From: Pseudomonas sp. GM50
GTDB lineage: Bacteria; Pseudomonadota; Gammaproteobacteria; Pseudomonadales; Pseudomonadaceae
NCBI RefSeq assembly: GCF_000282375.1
Contig: NZ_AKJK01000103.1
Coordinates: forward strand, 1 to 55,996
Length of the DNA stretch: 55,996 nt
Reading direction: 5' to 3'
Below are positions 1 to 8,376 of this stretch, piece after piece. The notes under the pieces were generated by a model that was not told the DNA's origin, ran no database searches, and saw only the letters and a list, made by a program, of their open reading frames with translations. Each line of letters opens with the position of its first letter. Positions within the stretch are counted from its first letter, which is position 1. Position numbers and translations under genes: made by a program.

Positions 1-127
1 CGATGGATTAGGAAGATCTTGGATTACAACCACTGCCGACGAACCACAGCGGCAGATGTAGCGCTTGGTCACGAACAAAACTGCGGCTCACACCCACCCG
101 GCTGCAGAGACTTTGACGGCATGCGGA

Positions 128-228
128 TTAACACTAGCAGCTCCATATGCCACCTGCTGGCAGACAGAAACGCTTTTATCGCCCCTCCCCCGTCCCAGAG
201 CAGGCTGACAATCAACTGCTAGTGTTAA
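128..228. repeat. 13-bp perfect inverted repeat spaced by 75 bp
   Basis: The arms TTAACACTAGCAG (128-140) and CTGCTAGTGTTAA (216-228) are exact reverse complements upstream of the doxX-like gene. The left 296 bases contain no convincing gene. The repeat could be a bipartite operator or the ends of a small decayed insertion; nothing else in the sequence decides between these. Confidence 0.5.
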
Positions 229-296
229 AAGTGCGCGCAAGGCTTCAATACCAGACTTACTTGCGCCTCCTCTCTCGCGTCCACAGGCGGAATACC

Positions 297-710
297 ATGA
301 GATACAACCTGTTTGAGAATCAGAGAAACGAGATCATCCTGCTCGCCCGTATCCTTCTAATGATCCTTTTCATCATTTCCGGCTGGGGCAAGATGACCCA
401 CTTTGGCGGTACCGTTGCTTACATGAGCTCACTCGGCGCGCCCATGCCCATGGTCGCTGCGGGGGTTGCGGTCGTCATGGAGTTCTTTGCCGCTATAGCG
501 ATCGTCGTGGGTTTCTACACCCGTCCACTCGCATTTCTCTACGTTTTGTTCGTACTCGGTACAGCTCTGATCGGGCATCACTTTTGGACTATGGTTGACC
601 CAGAGCGCGCGGCCAACATGACCCAATATTTCAAGAACCTCAGCATCATGGGCGGCTTGCTGCTGCTGGGCATTACAGGTCCTGGCAAGTATTCGATTGA
701 TGGCAGGTAG
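297..710 (+). CDS. DoxX family inner-membrane protein
   Basis: A 137-residue protein with four hydrophobic segments, typical in size and layout of the DoxX/YphA family. These small membrane proteins are linked to redox or thiol stress, and their biochemistry is poorly defined. The frame is open further upstream (from 147), but the ATG at 297 is preceded by AGGCGG at a 6-base spacing and the protein then starts at the family's usual N-terminus (MRYNLFENQR), so I choose it. The N-terminal helix carries the usual LLARILLMILFIISGWGK pattern. It converges with the cytochrome b561 gene, 55 bases apart; DoxX and b561 genes are often neighbours, which suggests a shared redox role. Family sure, function unknown. 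Confidence 0.85.
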   Translation: MRYNLFENQRNEIILLARILLMILFIISGWGKMTHFGGTVAYMSSLGAPMPMVAAGVAVVMEFFAAIAIVVGFYTRPLAFLYVLFVLGTALIGHHFWTMVDPERAANMTQYFKNLSIMGGLLLLGITGPGKYSIDGR

Positions 711-765
711 CAGCGCGCGCATATAAGCAGTGTTAGCAGCACTATTTCCGGGATCCAGTTCCGCC

Positions 766-1320
766 TCAATTCTTGGTATTGGGGAGCATGCCGTCCAAGA
801 TGCCATCCTTGTCGAGGAAGTGGTGCTTAAGAGCGACCAACAAATGACCGCCGACGAGCACACCACAGCACCATGCCGTCCAGGTATGTATGTATTTAGC
901 CAAGTCGTAGAGGTCAGGATCAGGCGCGACCAAGGGAGGTAAAAGAAAAAGTCCGAGCACGAGAATGGGCTTATCTGCAATCGAACTCCAATACCAACCC
1001 GAAAGGGGCAAGGCAATCAGAGCAACTGCGTAAAGCAAAATATGACCGATCATTGCCCCCCGCTTCATCAGCGGACTCATGCTCTCGGGCAACGCCGGTG
1101 GCCGGTTCATTAAACGCCAGGCAACTCTCACAACAAGGACAAAAAGCAGAGTGCTGGCCAGCGCTTTGTGCAGGAAGGTGAGTTCATGGTGCGGGTTGAG
1201 CTCATCGCGCCAGTGGGTAGCCAGGATGCCCAGCCCCCAACTACAAATCCAAACCAGAGCCATCCCCCAGTGCAACCATTTTGCAGTGCTCGTGTATCCA
1301 TCGGTGTTTGATTGCGACAT
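766..1320 (-). CDS. Cytochrome b561 (CybB-like)
   Basis: A 184-residue, four-helix di-haem membrane cytochrome of the bacterial b561 family, which in E. coli oxidises quinol and can pass electrons to superoxide. Visible features are the N-terminal WLHWGMAL helix with a haem-ligand histidine, a second histidine-bearing helix (HHELTFLHK), the loop ending LSGWYWSS, and the C-terminal HTWTAWCCG...GGHLLVALKHH helix carrying the last ligands. Length matches the family (about 175-190). It starts with ATG at 1320 and converges with the DoxX gene. The LysR remnant further upstream may once have regulated this region. Confidence 0.88.
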   Translation of the reverse strand: MSQSNTDGYTSTAKWLHWGMALVWICSWGLGILATHWRDELNPHHELTFLHKALASTLLFVLVVRVAWRLMNRPPALPESMSPLMKRGAMIGHILLYAVALIALPLSGWYWSSIADKPILVLGLFLLPPLVAPDPDLYDLAKYIHTWTAWCCGVLVGGHLLVALKHHFLDKDGILDGMLPNTKN

Positions 1321-1550
1321 CGTCGTTACCGTCCTGTACGAAATGCTTTTTAATCATTAGCGAAACGTGAAATCAAAAAACCATGTCCGCAAGCGCCCCG
1401 ACGAGCGTGACCATGATATTTGTGTGCGTTCGATCCTAAAGTGGATCTGGCTCTCGATAAACAGCCTGAAAATCTATAATCAGTAGAGTTAATATCTACT
1501 GTTACTTGTTTTTTCCGAAGTTTCGAAGTGTTGCACTGCCCTCACATGCA

Positions 1551-1908
1551 TCAGTACGCGTCACTGCCAACGCTCACATAACCAAGCACTTCGACCAGCC
1601 TGCCAGCGTCAATATCATTCCTGAACAGGCAGCGCGGCATCTGACATAAGCCGATTCCGGCTACAGCAGCGAGAATCATCGCCTCTCCATCACCTATCTG
1701 ATGGGTCGACGGTGGAGCGTATCGCACAGTTTCGAAACCTTGCCTTACACGCCACGATAATGGCTGCCCTCGTCGATGGCCGACAATACAGTGGTGATGG
1801 CCCAAGTCTTCCACTGTTTCAGGAACTCCGTAGCGCGCCAGGTAACTTGGCGCGGCACAGATTGCCCAGCGTTGCCGGGCAAGTCACCGTGCTACCAAGC
1901 CGCTTGTA
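1551..1908 (-). pseudogene. LysR-type regulator, C-terminal remnant with nonsense codon
   Basis: Only the end of a LysR substrate-binding domain is left. Reading on the minus strand from about 1908, the frame gives SGLVAR, then an in-frame TGA at 1884-1886, then the typical RWAICAAPSYLARYG stretch, and later GDGEAMILAAVAGIGLCQMP, a hallmark of LysR C-terminal domains. The helix-turn-helix and the whole first half of the effector domain are absent, and similarity stops abruptly near 1910 in AT-rich sequence. A real pseudogene by truncation plus a stop codon. The former target is unknown; cytochrome b561/DoxX or the tautomerase are candidates. Confidence 0.8.
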
Positions 1909-2003
1909 TCTTTTAATTCTCCAAATTATTGCCAAACCTTACTACATTAGCATTGCTCTGACATGCACTTCTTATTCAGATGAGTGTTTCAGAGGATTAC
2001 TCC

Positions 2004-2194
2004 ATGCCCGTAGTACGTGTCAGTTGGTTCGAAGGAAAAGACAGTGCCGCTAAACAGGCTGTCGCTGCCGAAATCACCGAAAGCATTGTTAAAAACACCG
2101 GTACCGCTGCCGAATACATGACGCCGAGATCCGCAAGCGGCTGGACCCCTTCGGGGCCGTGTACATGACGCCTTTCGACGGTTTCACCCGCTAA
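2004..2194 (+). pseudogene. 4-oxalocrotonate tautomerase-like N-terminus fused to an unrelated tail
   Basis: The ATG at 2004 follows AGAGGATTA and opens a tautomerase-type protein: Pro immediately after Met (the catalytic base of the family), then VVRVSWFEG, AVAAEITESIVKNTG. After residue 37 family similarity ends and the frame runs to a stop at 2166-2168. The next frame continues as AEIRKRLDPFGAVYM and TPFDGFTR to a TAA at 2192-2194, which I do not recognise. The simplest reading is a deletion joining two broken genes. A 54-residue product could still be made. Confidence 0.6.
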
Positions 2195-2267
2195 GTTCCA
2201 TGACACGCGCAGGCTCGATGCAAAAAATGGGGCTGCGCTCATCTCCCTACCCTGCCCAGAGATCACC

Positions 2268-2450
2268 ATGTCCGATATTGCTGAAATTATTAAGTCCCGA
2301 ATCTCCGCCAACAGCTACGACACTATGCGCGCTGGGTGGCTGCCATTGAGGCCGTTTGGCAATGGCTGGAGCTTCACCGTGAAGGGCGTTGCACTCATGG
2401 TTCCGCCAAGGTGGATCGTGCCGAACAATACATTCGGCACATGGGTTTAA
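2268..2450 (+). pseudogene. Possible nitroreductase-like N-terminal remnant
   Basis: An ATG start gives MSDIAEIIKSRISANSYDT, close to the first residues of small nitroreductase-fold proteins. The frame then becomes family-less, while the neighbouring frame from about 2320 reads RHYARWVAAIEAVWQWLEL and onward to about 2450, also unrecognised. It is therefore probably a junction of two gene fragments, like the tautomerase remnant just upstream. The assignment rests on 19 residues only. Confidence 0.3.
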
Positions 2451-3025
2451 CGGGATGCGAGAACACCATTCAACTTCGCCACTTGCGTAGCCAATGCGTC
2501 CATCAGAGCTGGCGACAAGCAGTCATAAGGTTCCAAACCGAGCGCGCGCAGTTTTTCGCGAATTGCCTTCATGTCCTCCGGCGGAGTGCCGGTTTCGATG
2601 AGCGACGAAACGAAGGCTGCAAAGCCCGGTGCAGCCCAGCCTTTTTGCGGAGAAAGCTCGGTATGCACGAAGTCCAGGCCATAGAACGCATGGTCTTTAT
2701 TTTCGATGCGGCCGAACATATGCGCATGGCACTCTTTGCAAGCATGTCGTTGGATAGTGGCGCGCTCGTCAACGATGACCAGCTTCTCAGCGTTCGCGAT
2801 GACGCTGACTTTATCGCGAGGAACAACAGCCACGACCGCGAATTTCGCACCTGCGGGCTTCCAGCACTTGCTGCAGCCACAGGCATGATTGTGCAGAGTC
2901 TGGGCGTCAATCCTGATTTCAACCTTATCGGTCGGACACAGGCATTGCAGGGTACCGCCAGAGAAATTTGCAGCGCTTGGCTCTATGCCGTTATCCAGTG
3001 AAGGATGAAGCTTCAAGTTGCTCAC
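2447..3025 (-). CDS. gfa: S-(hydroxymethyl)glutathione synthase (Gfa, formaldehyde-activating)
   Basis: A 192-residue zinc protein of the GFA family, which binds formaldehyde and glutathione to form S-hydroxymethylglutathione for the glutathione-dependent dehydrogenase FrmA/AdhC. Zinc ligands are visible as LQCLCPTD, HACGCSKCWK and CKECHAH. The C-terminal EPYDCLSPALMDALA is typical of the longer Pseudomonas/Paracoccus form. Immediately upstream on the same strand lies only the last part of an adhC/frmA gene, so the partner dehydrogenase has been lost here. Whether the enzyme still has a role depends on another frmA copy elsewhere. Family and reaction likely; in vivo activity as a synthase is debated for the family. 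Confidence 0.9.
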   Translation of the reverse strand: MSNLKLHPSLDNGIEPSAANFSGGTLQCLCPTDKVEIRIDAQTLHNHACGCSKCWKPAGAKFAVVAVVPRDKVSVIANAEKLVIVDERATIQRHACKECHAHMFGRIENKDHAFYGLDFVHTELSPQKGWAAPGFAAFVSSLIETGTPPEDMKAIREKLRALGLEPYDCLSPALMDALATQVAKLNGVLASR

Positions 3026-3088
3026 GATAAACCTCCAGTATCAGGGAGTATTCGAACTGGATCTGGAGCCTGAGCTCCAGGGTGCGGA

Positions 3089-3196
3089 TCAGTATTTGAT
3101 GGTGCCTTCATGCATCAGATCGAAGGCCTCATTAATACGTTCAAGTAGTATGGTATGAGTGACGAAGGGAGGCAGATCGATTTCGCCTGCAGCGGA
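3089..3196 (-). pseudogene. 3' end of glutathione-dependent formaldehyde dehydrogenase (adhC/frmA)
   Basis: On the minus strand the frame ending with TGA at 3089-3091 reads AAGEIDLPPFVTHTILLERI then NEAFDLMHEGTIKY, which is the C-terminus of class III zinc alcohol dehydrogenases (normally about 370 residues). No catalytic or cofactor domain remains, and upstream sequence loses similarity. It lies directly upstream of gfa in the order expected for an adhC-gfa operon, so a deletion has removed most of the dehydrogenase. Confidence 0.75.
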
Positions 3197-3482
3197 TTCG
3201 CCACCCGTTGCGAACAACCCTTCGGACTCGCCGTTCTACCGCCGCCCCTAGATGTTCACCCGCCTTCTCGTAGACCCAACCTCTACCTGAGCGAGCGTCA
3301 ACAGAACGTTATTTTTTCGAAAAATCTCAAAAACCCTCGCAACCGCTAATCAGTTAGTCCGGTTTTTTGACACTTCCCCGATACGCGGTCACAACTTTTG
3401 CGCTCCGCTGGGTCATAACCCGGTAGCTGTCGATGGAATATTGGCATCTACCGAGGTTTTCGCCTGATACGGAGATAAACTC

Positions 3483-6400
3483 ATGATTTTCAATGTACAA
3501 AATTTTGGCGCCAAAGGAGATGGCATCACTGACGACACAGCGGCAATACAAAGTGCAATTGATGCGGCGGCCGCTGCAGGCGGGGGGCAGGTGTATATGC
3601 CGTCCGGAACTTACATCGTTTCGGGAGGTGAGGAACCCTCCGACGGTTGCCTGATGCTCAAGAGCAACGTCTACCTGTACGGCGACGGCATGGGAGCAAC
3701 CACCGTCAAGGTGGCTGACGGCTCCGACACCAAGATCACGGGGGTCATCCGCTCCGCCTATGGCGAGGAAACCCACGACTTCGGCGTCAGCAACCTCACC
3801 ATCGACGGCAACCGTGACAGCACCACGGGCAAGATCGACGGTTGGTTCAATGGCTACATTCCCGGTGAAGCGGGCTACGACTCCAACGTCACCCTCGACG
3901 GCGTCGAGATCAAGGATTGCTCCGGGTACGGTTTCGACCCCCACGAGCAGACCGTCAACATGGTCATCAAGAACAGCGTGTCCCACGGCAACGGCCTGGA
4001 CGGCTTCGTGGCTGACTTCCTCAGCAACAGCACCTTCGAAAACAACATCGCCTACGACAACGACCGCCACGGTTTCAACGTCGTCACCAGCACCCACGAC
4101 TTCACGCTCACCAATAACGTCGCCTACGACAACGGTGGCAATGGCATCGTGGTCCAGCGCGGCAGCGAGGACATTCCCTCCCCCAGCAACATCACCATCA
4201 CCGGTGGCGAGGTGTACGGCAACGGCGCCGAAGGGGTGCTGATCAAAATGTCCAGCGAGGTGACGGTCAGCGGCCTCGACATTCACGACAACACCAGCGC
4301 CGGGATACGCATCTACGGCAGTAACCACGTCGAGATCATCGACAACACGCTCAACAACAACTCCCTGGGCAACCCCGTACCAGAGATCATCATCCAGTCC
4401 TACAACGACACCCTGGGCGTGTCCGGCAAGTACTTCAACGGCAGCGATAACACGATCCAGGGCAACATCATCACTGGCAGCAACCTATCGACCTACGGCG
4501 TTGCGGAGCGCAATGAAGACGGCACTGATCGCAACGCCATCATCGGCAACACCATCAGCCACACCAGCAACGGTGCCACGCTGGTCTATGGCGACGGCAG
4601 CTACGTCAGCGCCACGGTGCCGATGATCACCGTGCAAGGTACGGCTGGCAATGACACCCTGCTGGGCAGCGCCGCCAGCGAGATTTTCTACGGCGGTGCC
4701 GGCAACGACACCATCAATGGCGGGGCCGGTGGCGACATTCTGGTGGGCGGTACCGGGATCGACAAACTCACCGGCGGCACCGGCGCCGATACGTTCCGTT
4801 TCGCCGCGCAGTCCGATAGTTACCGCAATGCAACCACAAGCTTCGACGACACCATCACCGACTTCGACGTCAGCCAGGACAAGATCGACCTCGCCGGCCT
4901 CGGTTTCACCGGCCTGGGCAATGGCCGTGGCGGCACCCTGCAAGTCAGCTACAGCGCCAGCAGCGACCGCACCTACATCAAGGACTACGATGCCGACGCC
5001 AGCGGCAATCGCTTCGAGTTGATTCTCTCGGGCAACCTCGCCAACACCCTCACCGCCAGCAACTTCATCTTCAATCGTGTGGTCACCGGCACCAGCGGCA
5101 GCGACTCGCTGCTGGGTAGCGATTCGGCCGACACCCTGCTCGGCTTGGCGGGCAACGACAGCCTCAATGGCGGCGCGGGCGACGACAAGCTCGACGGCGG
5201 CGCAGGCATGGACACCCTCACCGGTGGCGCCGGGGCGGACACGTTCGTGTTCTCCAATCGCCTGGACAGTTACCGCAACTACAACACCGGCGGTGCCAAC
5301 CTTGGCGACCTGATTACCGATTTCGATATCACCGCCGACAAGATCGACCTCTCGGCCATGGGTTTCACCGGCCTGGGGGATGGCAAGAACAACACCGTGT
5401 ACGTGGTGCTCAACAGTGCGGGCACCAAGACTTACATCAAGTCCCTGACCGCCGACGCCAATGGCAACCGCTTCGAAGTGGCACTGGACGGCAACTACCT
5501 CGGCAAGCTGACCAGCGCCAACTTCGTCTTCGCCACTTCGCCAACGGTCAACCATGCGCCGGTGGTGGCAACGGCGTTGCTGGATCAGAACGCGACCGAA
5601 AACACCTCGTTCAGCTACTCGGTGCCGGACACCAGCTTCACCGATCCGGATAATGACAGCCTCAGCTACACCGCGACCCTGGCCGATGGCAGCGCCCTGC
5701 CCGCGTGGCTGAGTTTCAATGCCACCAACCTGACCTTCACCGGCACGCCGACCAGCACCGCATCCGGCAATTACAACGTGCTGGTCAAGGCCACGGACCC
5801 GGCCGGTGCATCGGTCAGCGATAGCTTCGCCCTGGTCGTGGCCGATGCGCCCGCCAACACCATCACCGGCACCAACAATGCCGAAACCCTCAACGGCACG
5901 GCGGGTGCGGACTTGATCCTCGGCCTCGGTGGCAACGACACGATCAAGGCCGGCACCGGCGCGGACATCGTCGATGGCGGCGCCGGACGCGATTCGCTGT
6001 ACGGCGGCGACGGTGCAGACACCTTCCGCTACACCAACGTACTCGACAGCTACCGCGACTATGACACCGGTGGTGTCACGGTCACCGACACGATTTATGA
6101 CTTCGCCACGGGCGTCGACAAGATCGATGTTTCGGGCGTTGGCTTTGAAGGCCTCGGCGATGGCCGCAATGGCACGTTGTACGTCACCCTCAACGCGGCC
6201 GGCGACAAGACCTACATCAAGTCCGCTGAAGCGGATGCCGATGGCAATCGTTTTGAAATCGCCCTCAGCGGCAACTACCTCAACACCCTGACCGCCAGCG
6301 ACTTCGTGTTCGGCGAGAGCGTCCAGCAGGACATCCTCTACCTGCCCACCCTCGGCCAGTCCAATGCGCGCCTGCTGCGCATGACGGAGGACGACAATCA

Positions 6401-8315
6401 ATCCGGCACCTCGACGCTGGTCAACGACTTGGACCGCTACACCCCCTATGACGTGCGCAGCCAGTTCACCGACGCCAATGGCAACGGCATCGACATCGCG
6501 GTGGGCGGCAGCACGGTCACCGGCCTGTCGACGCTCAGCGCCGAGGAACTCAAGTTGTGCTGGTGGCTGACCGACACCAACCAGCCCGGGGCTGCGCTGT
6601 TGCGCGCCGTGACGCTGCTGCGCGACCAGCTCACCGAACTGCAATCCACCGGTAACGTCACCATGGGCATCATTTGGGGCCAGGGCGAGGAAGCCGCCCA
6701 GGAGATCGCCCGCGCCACGGACAAAGCAGCGGCAGCAGCGGCCTATAAGGCCGCGACCCTGAAGGTGTTCGATTACCTGCATGCCCAGTTCGGCAACTTC
6801 AATGTGTACATGATGGAAACCGGTCACTACGAACAGGACGCGGCGCGTGCCCGTGGTTATTCGGAAGAAAAAATTGCCTCCATCGTCGAAGGGGCCGGCT
6901 ATGTCCGCGCCGCCCAGGAAGCCATCGCCGCCGAGCGCGCCGACGTCAAGCTGGCGGTGGACTACACCGACCTGCCCTTGCGCCACGAAGTCGATCCGCT
7001 GGCGTATCCCGATGATGTCTGGCACCTGCACGAGGAGTCGGCGGAGATCGTCGGCCAGCGCCTGGCCGACTACATTGCCAATGACCTGGGCTTCCAGGGC
7101 AACCCCAACGACAACAACAGCGTGCAGGAGATTTTCGACAACGCTCAGAACATGATTTCCGGTACCGACCAGGCGGATACCCTGGTGGGCAGTTCGGGCA
7201 ACGACACACTGGATGGCAAACTGGGCGCCGACACCATGACCGGTGGCGATGGCAACGACGTCTATGTGGTCGATAACGCGTCCGACCGCGTCGTGGAAAC
7301 CAACACCTCGACCTCGCAGATCGATACGGTGCAGGCCTCGGTCAGCTGGACCCTGGGCGCCAATCTCGAGAACCTGGTGCTCACCGGCGTGTCGGCCATC
7401 AACGGCACCGGCAATGAGCGGCACAACTTCATCACCGGCAATGCCGCCAATAACGTGCTCAATGGTGCCGCAGGGGACGACAGCATGAGCGGCGGCGATG
7501 GCAACGACACCTACTCTGTCGATAACGCCAACGACAGCGTGATCGAGACCAACAGCAATACGGTGTCTGGAGGGATCGACAGTGTGCACAGCAGCCTGGC
7601 GGCCTATACCCTCGGCAACAACGTCGAGCGTCTGTATATCGATAGCACTGGCGCCGCCAATGGCACGGGCAACGCGCTGGACAACACGCTGTTCGCCGGC
7701 GCCGGCAACAATGTGCTGGACGGGCGCGATGGCAACGACACGGTGTCTTTTGAGCGCGCCCTGTCCGGCGTTACCGTAAACCTCTCGACGTCAGCGCAAC
7801 AAAACACCGGGGGTTCCGGGCTCGACACCTTGAAATTCGTTGAAAACCTGACGGGAAGCGCCTACGCCGACAGTCTGTCGGGCAACAGCGCCGCGAACGT
7901 TCTGAACGGGGGGGCGGGCAACGATACGCTGGTGGGCGGTTCGGGCAATGACCGGCTGATTGGCGGTGCAGGCACCGACAACCTCACCGGTGGCACGGGC
8001 GCGGATACCTACGCGTTTGGTGCGCTGTCGGACATGGACGTCGGGGCGTTGCGCGATGTGATCAATGGTTTCAAGAGCACCGAGGGCGATCTTCTGGATT
8101 TCACCGGCCTGGACGCCCACCCGCTGACCACCGCTGTTGACGCCTTCACCTTCATCGGCAGCAACGCCTTCGACCCTGCCGACGCCACCGGCCAACTGCG
8201 CTTTGCCGATGGCATTCTCTACGGCAGTGTCGATGCCGACGCCACTCCCGAGTTCGAAATCCAACTGGTGGGGGTCCAGGATCTGCACGTCAGCGATTTC
8301 ACAGCCTTGGGTTAA
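3483..8315 (+). CDS. psmE: Secreted mannuronan C5-epimerase / alginate O-acetylhydrolase (PsmE type)
   Basis: A 1610-residue calcium-dependent, secreted, modular enzyme that converts mannuronate to guluronate in alginate polymer and probably removes O-acetyl groups first. Residues 1-380 form a parallel beta-helix A-module with the epimerase catalytic set Tyr149, Asp152 and His154 in GYGFDPHE. R-modules with GGxGxDx RTX repeats lie at about 381-531, 532-688 and 793-946. A cadherin-like/putative Ig module lies at about 690-790 (FTDPDNDSLSY). At about 948-1208 sits a SASA/SGNH-type esterase: Ser960 in LPTLGQSN, the block IIWGQGEEA (1063-), and Asp1177/1178 with His1181/His1183 in DDVWHLH. RTX repeats continue to the end, finishing with an acidic C-terminus typical of type I secretion. 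No Sec signal. The length and module order match the P. syringae combined epimerase/O-acetylhydrolase PsmE. ATG at 3483 follows GGAGA. No type I exporter genes are adjacent. Confidence 0.92.
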   Translation: MIFNVQNFGAKGDGITDDTAAIQSAIDAAAAAGGGQVYMPSGTYIVSGGEEPSDGCLMLKSNVYLYGDGMGATTVKVADGSDTKITGVIRSAYGEETHDFGVSNLTIDGNRDSTTGKIDGWFNGYIPGEAGYDSNVTLDGVEIKDCSGYGFDPHEQTVNMVIKNSVSHGNGLDGFVADFLSNSTFENNIAYDNDRHGFNVVTSTHDFTLTNNVAYDNGGNGIVVQRGSEDIPSPSNITITGGEVYGNGAEGVLIKMSSEVTVSGLDIHDNTSAGIRIYGSNHVEIIDNTLNNNSLGNPVPEIIIQSYNDTLGVSGKYFNGSDNTIQGNIITGSNLSTYGVAERNEDGTDRNAIIGNTISHTSNGATLVYGDGSYVSATVPMITVQGTAGNDTLLGSAASEIFYGGAGNDTINGGAGGDILVGGTGIDKLTGGTGADTFRFAAQSDSYRNATTSFDDTITDFDVSQDKIDLAGLGFTGLGNGRGGTLQVSYSASSDRTYIKDYDADASGNRFELILSGNLANTLTASNFIFNRVVTGTSGSDSLLGSDSADTLLGLAGNDSLNGGAGDDKLDGGAGMDTLTGGAGADTFVFSNRLDSYRNYNTGGANLGDLITDFDITADKIDLSAMGFTGLGDGKNNTVYVVLNSAGTKTYIKSLTADANGNRFEVALDGNYLGKLTSANFVFATSPTVNHAPVVATALLDQNATENTSFSYSVPDTSFTDPDNDSLSYTATLADGSALPAWLSFNATNLTFTGTPTSTASGNYNVLVKATDPAGASVSDSFALVVADAPANTITGTNNAETLNGTAGADLILGLGGNDTIKAGTGADIVDGGAGRDSLYGGDGADTFRYTNVLDSYRDYDTGGVTVTDTIYDFATGVDKIDVSGVGFEGLGDGRNGTLYVTLNAAGDKTYIKSAEADADGNRFEIALSGNYLNTLTASDFVFGESVQQDILYLPTLGQSNARLLRMTEDDNQSGTSTLVNDLDRYTPYDVRSQFTDANGNGIDIAVGGSTVTGLSTLSAEELKLCWWLTDTNQPGAALLRAVTLLRDQLTELQSTGNVTMGIIWGQGEEAAQEIARATDKAAAAAAYKAATLKVFDYLHAQFGNFNVYMMETGHYEQDAARARGYSEEKIASIVEGAGYVRAAQEAIAAERADVKLAVDYTDLPLRHEVDPLAYPDDVWHLHEESAEIVGQRLADYIANDLGFQGNPNDNNSVQEIFDNAQNMISGTDQADTLVGSSGNDTLDGKLGADTMTGGDGNDVYVVDNASDRVVETNTSTSQIDTVQASVSWTLGANLENLVLTGVSAINGTGNERHNFITGNAANNVLNGAAGDDSMSGGDGNDTYSVDNANDSVIETNSNTVSGGIDSVHSSLAAYTLGNNVERLYIDSTGAANGTGNALDNTLFAGAGNNVLDGRDGNDTVSFERALSGVTVNLSTSAQQNTGGSGLDTLKFVENLTGSAYADSLSGNSAANVLNGGAGNDTLVGGSGNDRLIGGAGTDNLTGGTGADTYAFGALSDMDVGALRDVINGFKSTEGDLLDFTGLDAHPLTTAVDAFTFIGSNAFDPADATGQLRFADGILYGSVDADATPEFEIQLVGVQDLHVSDFTALG

Positions 8316-8323
8316 ACCCGCAT

Positions 8324-8355
8324 CCTGTGGGGGCAGGTTTGCCTGCTCCCACAGG
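8324..8355. repeat. REP-like palindrome, possible terminator of psmE
   Basis: CCTGTGGGGGCAGG (from 8324) and CCTGCTCCCACAGG (to 8355) form a near-perfect hairpin with a TTTG loop, 9 bases after the epimerase stop codon. It belongs to the same palindrome class as the repeats at 23.3 kb, 24.7 kb and 55.9 kb. No U-run follows, so termination is possible but unproven. Confidence 0.7.
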
Positions 8356-8376
8356 GATTTGCAGTCCCAGGCCGAT

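Noticed and set aside
19..222. Plus-strand frame of 67 codons at the left edge
   Set aside because: No family similarity or ribosome site; it contains one arm of the inverted repeat and most of its spacer.
3354..4328. Minus-strand frame of 324 codons over the epimerase start
   Set aside because: Composed of Val/Ala/Asp/Gly shadow sequence of the A-module; no start signal.
4485..7589. Minus-strand open frame of 1034 codons inside the epimerase gene
   Set aside because: Its translation is Val/Gly/Ala-rich and mirrors the RTX repeats of psmE; it is an antisense shadow of a GC-rich repetitive gene, with no ribosome site or family similarity.
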